In this document: in pieces, positions 6,801 through 8,752 of the stretch
How positions within the stretch are numbered: the stretch's first letter is position 1
How the letters are laid out: each line of letters opens with the position of its first letter
Assembly (NCBI GenBank): GCA_902796285.1
Contig: CADBOH010000037.1
Location: forward strand, 1 to 8,752
DNA from: an uncultured Eubacteriales bacterium
GTDB lineage: Bacteria > Bacillota > Clostridia > Christensenellales > UBA1242
Direction of reading: 5' to 3'
DNA length: 8,752 nt
Program-made: the position numbers and the translations under genes
The notes under the pieces: model-generated
Seen by the model: only the letters and a program-made list of their open reading frames with translations
Told to the model about the DNA's origin: nothing
Database searches by the model: none

Positions 6801-8752
6801 AACCAAGTATGGAAGAGGCGGAGATACTCTCACGCTATCAGATCTTGTTAAGTTCTATTTGGACAATGACGAGGAACAGGAGTTTAGCAAAGTCGATTTT
6901 AAATTAAGCCAACAATATTTAACGTTAAATGCTGATAAGCTAAGTGACCTATTTGGCACTAATGGAATGATAGCGCTTTATAGTGGTGAAAATCCAGTAA
7001 ATTATGGTACTGGAAGCAACCTTAGCGACATAAATTTTACAAAATTTACAATCAACAAACATTTTAATGGCTCACATACTATTGATTTTGAAATAACTGG
7101 CGGAAATGGTGCAGTAAATACAACATTTAGATTGACTCTTGACAAATATATTAAAGTTAGTGAAACTGTTGAATATAACTCTTGTTATGCGTCTAATCCA
7201 GTTGAAATTACAAACAATGTTACATATGGTAGCATCACTCAAAAACTTGGAACGCTTTATAGCGGCACAAAATATATTGTTCCAAGCAATGATGGAACAT
7301 ATGTAATCGATACAGAGACAACAAATGCGATCGGAACGTTAAAAAATGGAGCAATCACATTCTATGATTTCTGGGATGAGGAACAAAAAGAATATTCAAT
7401 AAAATTCCAACCTTACGGAGAGAATCAATTTTTACTTCAAGCAACTATTACATTTACGGTAAAAAGAAATGTTGCAGTAACCAGCAAAAATAAAGCGTTT
7501 ACAATATTGATAGGTGAAGGCGAGAATCATGGCAAAATTGCCGATTATATTGAGGTTACAAGAGTTGAGGGTGAGAACGAAATTTCAAATATAACATACA
7601 GACTTGGTGATTACTTGACATATGATAACGCAGGTAATGTTGCAGTAAAAGAAAATTCTTCTCTAGAATTTGCTTACAACCAGCAAGAGCTTACAACAAA
7701 ATTGTATGTAACGATTAGTGGAAGTGAAGTTGGTTCAATCGACATCACAATCAAGCCAACAGTTGGCAATTATTACGAGCAACTTGCAAATATGTTAAAA
7801 TTGCAGTCACAAACAGAAGTGTTAGCGCAGTTTAAAACTATTGGCGAGGTAAGTTATTTACTTGTTGATAAGTCAAAAGGTACAACATGGAAGTTTAATG
7901 ATACAAATATAGCCGCAGCAAGAATGAGCGGATTATACACCGTTGTTGATGGAAATATTATCTTCCAAAATCAAAATGAATTAATCCGTGGCATTGGTGA
8001 TGAAAATTCATATTTATCTCTTTCCGTTAATAGTCAATTTACAATGAGAGTTCCTGTTATTGTTTCTTCAATAGGATTTGATCAAGTAGTTTATGAGGGG
8101 CACGTACAAGATGCTAAGTCACTTGAATATGCATTAACAAGACCTGAAAACTTGATTAAACAAGGTATTTACAACCCAGTAAAAGCAGGGGAGCTTACTC
8201 AAATATTAAACAACACAGATCGTCTTGGATTATTTGGTCAAGTGGGTAATATTCACGCAATAAGCTTCTATGCATTAAACGATGCAACTGTTGACGAAAA
8301 CGGCAATGCAGTTGTAACCGCACAAGATTTGATTAATTCATTAACGATAGATAATGGCCAAGTGACAGCTTCTCTTAAACTTAATCATCTTTCTGATAAG
8401 ATAAACAATATGTATTTGGCATTTGAATACACTATTATCAAGGGTGTTGCAACTCAAACATTCTATTATGTTGTAAAAGTTGATCCAGATGTTAACATTA
8501 ACGACGTTGTATATCCATATGATGGAGATGCTGAGTATCTTAGTGCAGAAGTAGGGGCTGATGGGCAGATAAACTTGGATGGAAAGTTCGATGAAAGAAC
8601 GCTGCATAGCGGCGAAAAGAGATTTAATATTACTCGTATTACTCAAAACGACGATTTTGATAATGATCTTGAGTTTATAAATGAAATCGTTTCAGTTACA
8701 ATTGATGACCATATTACACTTATCAATAAAGATACAACAGGTGATCAAACAG
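3889..8752 (+). CDS. Giant membrane-anchored, beta-rich surface protein of unknown function (3' end outside window)
   Basis: One uninterrupted frame of 1,621 codons that leaves the window without a stop. ATG 3889 follows GAGAGAGG (3873-3880) at 8 nt spacing; the internal ATG at 3931 has no such site. Residues 1-24 are strongly basic (K/R rich), followed by a glycine-rich hydrophobic helix at about 26-49 and then only polar, extracellular-type sequence rich in N, D, T, S, I, V and Y. There is no good signal-peptidase site and no lipobox cysteine, so I infer an uncleaved signal-anchor with the bulk outside. Only a handful of cysteines are present. The sequence alternates hydrophobic and polar residues, as in stacked beta-sandwich domains (bacterial Ig-like), but I cannot assign a Pfam family. 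Diverged internal modules lie at about 881-1096 and 1334-1542, with a possible remnant near 554-580. Two acidic EF-hand/dockerin-like loops are at 954-965 and 1469-1480. No catalytic motif is recognised. Any sorting signal or second membrane segment would be beyond the window. Adhesin or cell-envelope scaffold is a guess from architecture only. Confidence 0.9.
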   Translation, partial: MAKNKKVKEKVEKGMRRKKWGPVKTSISVVGGVAGIVGATVLGVYLAGGFNEKIINPESISFVYDSSLYNSDYNQIETCENFTLTIGAPNSNDVNRGKVTLSFAGTSNPITRSNGYISNTIISVPEIVKVGQPFSVSLSKEYLYDYEEVEVDENNFTSGTYYIKNGDTYEIANGEFDANATYYQRQRISWIKGGVSSLIAASEYDQISTTSIQIAVDVPVYKTETIIINSYGVETNKIVTGEAFTLRTKFIPAKSQYMYSDYYENRNGEIVKNQSIGENAAREKLSYYEAKNNSGIRPFYDGKDTMHFVAGNNAVDNIDITGYTYPTAKEQIEFQKTLEGITEAEYYNANVVRLASSETKISSVGSIEIGEASISTFSVSQTEINAQIGRSLRIYVQENRYDSLSSFIGAKVYATSGAVLDNMCANIALAFVYNNQDAVENGIVTVVGEETDKTVTFDENTVKLYKPNSADVADLRYSYWTISASEERNIKIYVYLIKDNELFTDDQGNVVKKELTLSVTDEMSTEADLSWKDDTELSVTLDYDNNGALKSQPVNLAELINDVPAGNIYKDVKFFAYFSDLAAANEVLKNGYDAARSGNYTIGNSTKHLFALNADNDTVTLYGTGEFDLYFATITGQYNEDGTYKIAKMCADEKHIVSKKALSSNSINLDASTFDLTNFGDADADSILLDVGNNNSFTVTFVVNADSIPVFSDERDNMSLSIISNKGDITNKFSIGNPVFNNITGELTYTIYLASNAEIDGDDKDANISSFKLVYKSGHPDGLSWAKEIPSGKTVTVYEPVAKTVVVKNETYKQVLIGNTQVSVEQKLNDAGGSTVTYTITNADGEEVQTFGSVNDFINALFSDITITDQKGNQVTLSGKWGFEVLGDKGQLVVLSNDKKSFTLRSGNTPDGEPVTLKIKSGDTYATIDGTTEKLSVKLNIVSIGIDHILKAGDYDGSGAVEQEDTSLVKITKYGRGGDTLTLSDLVKFYLDNDEEQEFSKVDFKLSQQYLTLNADKLSDLFGTNGMIALYSGENPVNYGTGSNLSDINFTKFTINKHFNGSHTIDFEITGGNGAVNTTFRLTLDKYIKVSETVEYNSCYASNPVEITNNVTYGSITQKLGTLYSGTKYIVPSNDGTYVIDTETTNAIGTLKNGAITFYDFWDEEQKEYSIKFQPYGENQFLLQATITFTVKRNVAVTSKNKAFTILIGEGENHGKIADYIEVTRVEGENEISNITYRLGDYLTYDNAGNVAVKENSSLEFAYNQQELTTKLYVTISGSEVGSIDITIKPTVGNYYEQLANMLKLQSQTEVLAQFKTIGEVSYLLVDKSKGTTWKFNDTNIAAARMSGLYTVVDGNIIFQNQNELIRGIGDENSYLSLSVNSQFTMRVPVIVSSIGFDQVVYEGHVQDAKSLEYALTRPENLIKQGIYNPVKAGELTQILNNTDRLGLFGQVGNIHAISFYALNDATVDENGNAVVTAQDLINSLTIDNGQVTASLKLNHLSDKINNMYLAFEYTIIKGVATQTFYYVVKVDPDVNINDVVYPYDGDAEYLSAEVGADGQINLDGKFDERTLHSGEKRFNITRITQNDDFDNDLEFINEIVSVTIDDHITLINKDTTGDQT
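4354..4437 (+). repeat. Short tandem aromatic motif in the giant protein
   Basis: Residues 156-162 (FTSGTYY) and 176-183 (FDANATYY) repeat an F-(4 or 5 residues)-YY pattern with a 20-residue period, with NGDTYEIANGE between. From memory, similar F...TYY-kngdtY units occur in Gram-positive surface and phage structural proteins, where they form small beta repeats; this was not searched. Confidence 0.5.
6529..7176 (+). repeat. Giant-protein module, copy A (residues 881-1096)
   Basis: Anchor points in order: W881 (WGFEV), a strand ending NIVSIGIDHI (940-949), a GGDTLTLSDLV helix start (977-987), the KVDF strand (1001-1004), TIDFEI (1064-1069), and a closing FRLTLDKYIKVSETVEY (1080-1096). Each has a counterpart in copy B at a nearly constant offset of 446-456 residues. 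Overall identity is low, so this is an ancient duplication or the same fold reused. Likely two beta domains with a short helical link. Confidence 0.6.
6748..6783 (+). other. Acidic EF-hand/dockerin-like calcium loop (residues 954-965)
   Basis: DYDGSGAVEQED has D, D, S and D at loop positions 1, 3, 5 and 12, G at 6 and V at 8, which is the pattern of a dockerin or EF-hand calcium loop. It sits directly after the SIGID strand of copy A. Only one loop is present here, whereas dockerins carry two, so calcium binding is plausible but a true dockerin is unlikely. Confidence 0.45.
7888..8514 (+). repeat. Giant-protein module, copy B (residues 1334-1542)
   Basis: Counterparts of copy A: W1334 (WKF), PVIVSSIGFDQV (1389-1400), AGELTQIL (1433-1440), HAISF (1456-1460), FEYTI (1512-1516) and FYYVVKVDPDVNINDVVY (1525-1542). 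The spacing from W to SIG is 61 residues here and 63 in copy A. The protein continues past the window, so further copies may follow. Confidence 0.6.
8293..8328 (+). other. Second acidic loop resembling a calcium-binding loop (residues 1469-1480)
   Basis: DENGNAVVTAQD, followed by LINSL, has D, N, N and D at loop positions 1, 3, 5 and 12 and V at 8, but A replaces the usual G at 6. It lies in copy B at a different place from the first loop in copy A. It may equally be an ordinary beta-turn insert. Confidence 0.3.

Overview
This window looks like the chromosome of an AT-rich, low-GC Gram-positive bacterium (Firmicutes, probably a Clostridia-like lineage). The evidence is a YugP-type zinc peptidase, a T-box riboswitch controlling a single-chain glycyl-tRNA synthetase, a YkpA/YbiT-like ABC-F ATPase, strong AAGGAGA-type ribosome binding sites and consensus TTGACA promoters. 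TGA never appears in frame and Trp is read from TGG, so the standard code fits. I cannot name the genus.

Layout. Positions 1-219 (+) are the last 72 codons of a YugP-family peptidase. It converges on glyS (248-1636, -), and one bidirectional hairpin lies between them. glyS has its own promoter (about 1800-1828) and a 157-nt leader holding a T-box that ends in an attenuator hairpin. Upstream, also on the minus strand, is an ABC-F ATPase (1941-3521) with its own terminator and a near-perfect promoter, so the two minus-strand genes are separate transcripts. A roughly 350-bp, extremely AT-rich divergent region follows. From 3889 to the window end runs a single open frame on the plus strand, at least 1,621 codons and incomplete. 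It encodes an N-terminally membrane-anchored, beta-rich, very large surface protein.

How the genes relate. The peptidase, synthetase and ABC-F gene are housekeeping-like (membrane proteolysis, Gly-tRNA charging, translation factor). The giant protein is the accessory part of the window. By reading its translation I find at least two diverged copies of a module about 450 residues apart, a possible third remnant, and two EF-hand/dockerin-like acidic loops. Nothing next to it reveals its function.

Most notable points: (1) the second nucleotide-binding domain of the ABC-F protein has lost its Walker A motif, and the partner signature in domain 1 is also non-canonical, so one of the two composite ATP sites appears dead; (2) the giant protein has a modular supra-repeat with no family I recognise; (3) the glycine T-box has an unusually short Stem I region if the predicted promoter is right. 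I see no CRISPR array, tRNA, rRNA, insertion sequence or phage gene.
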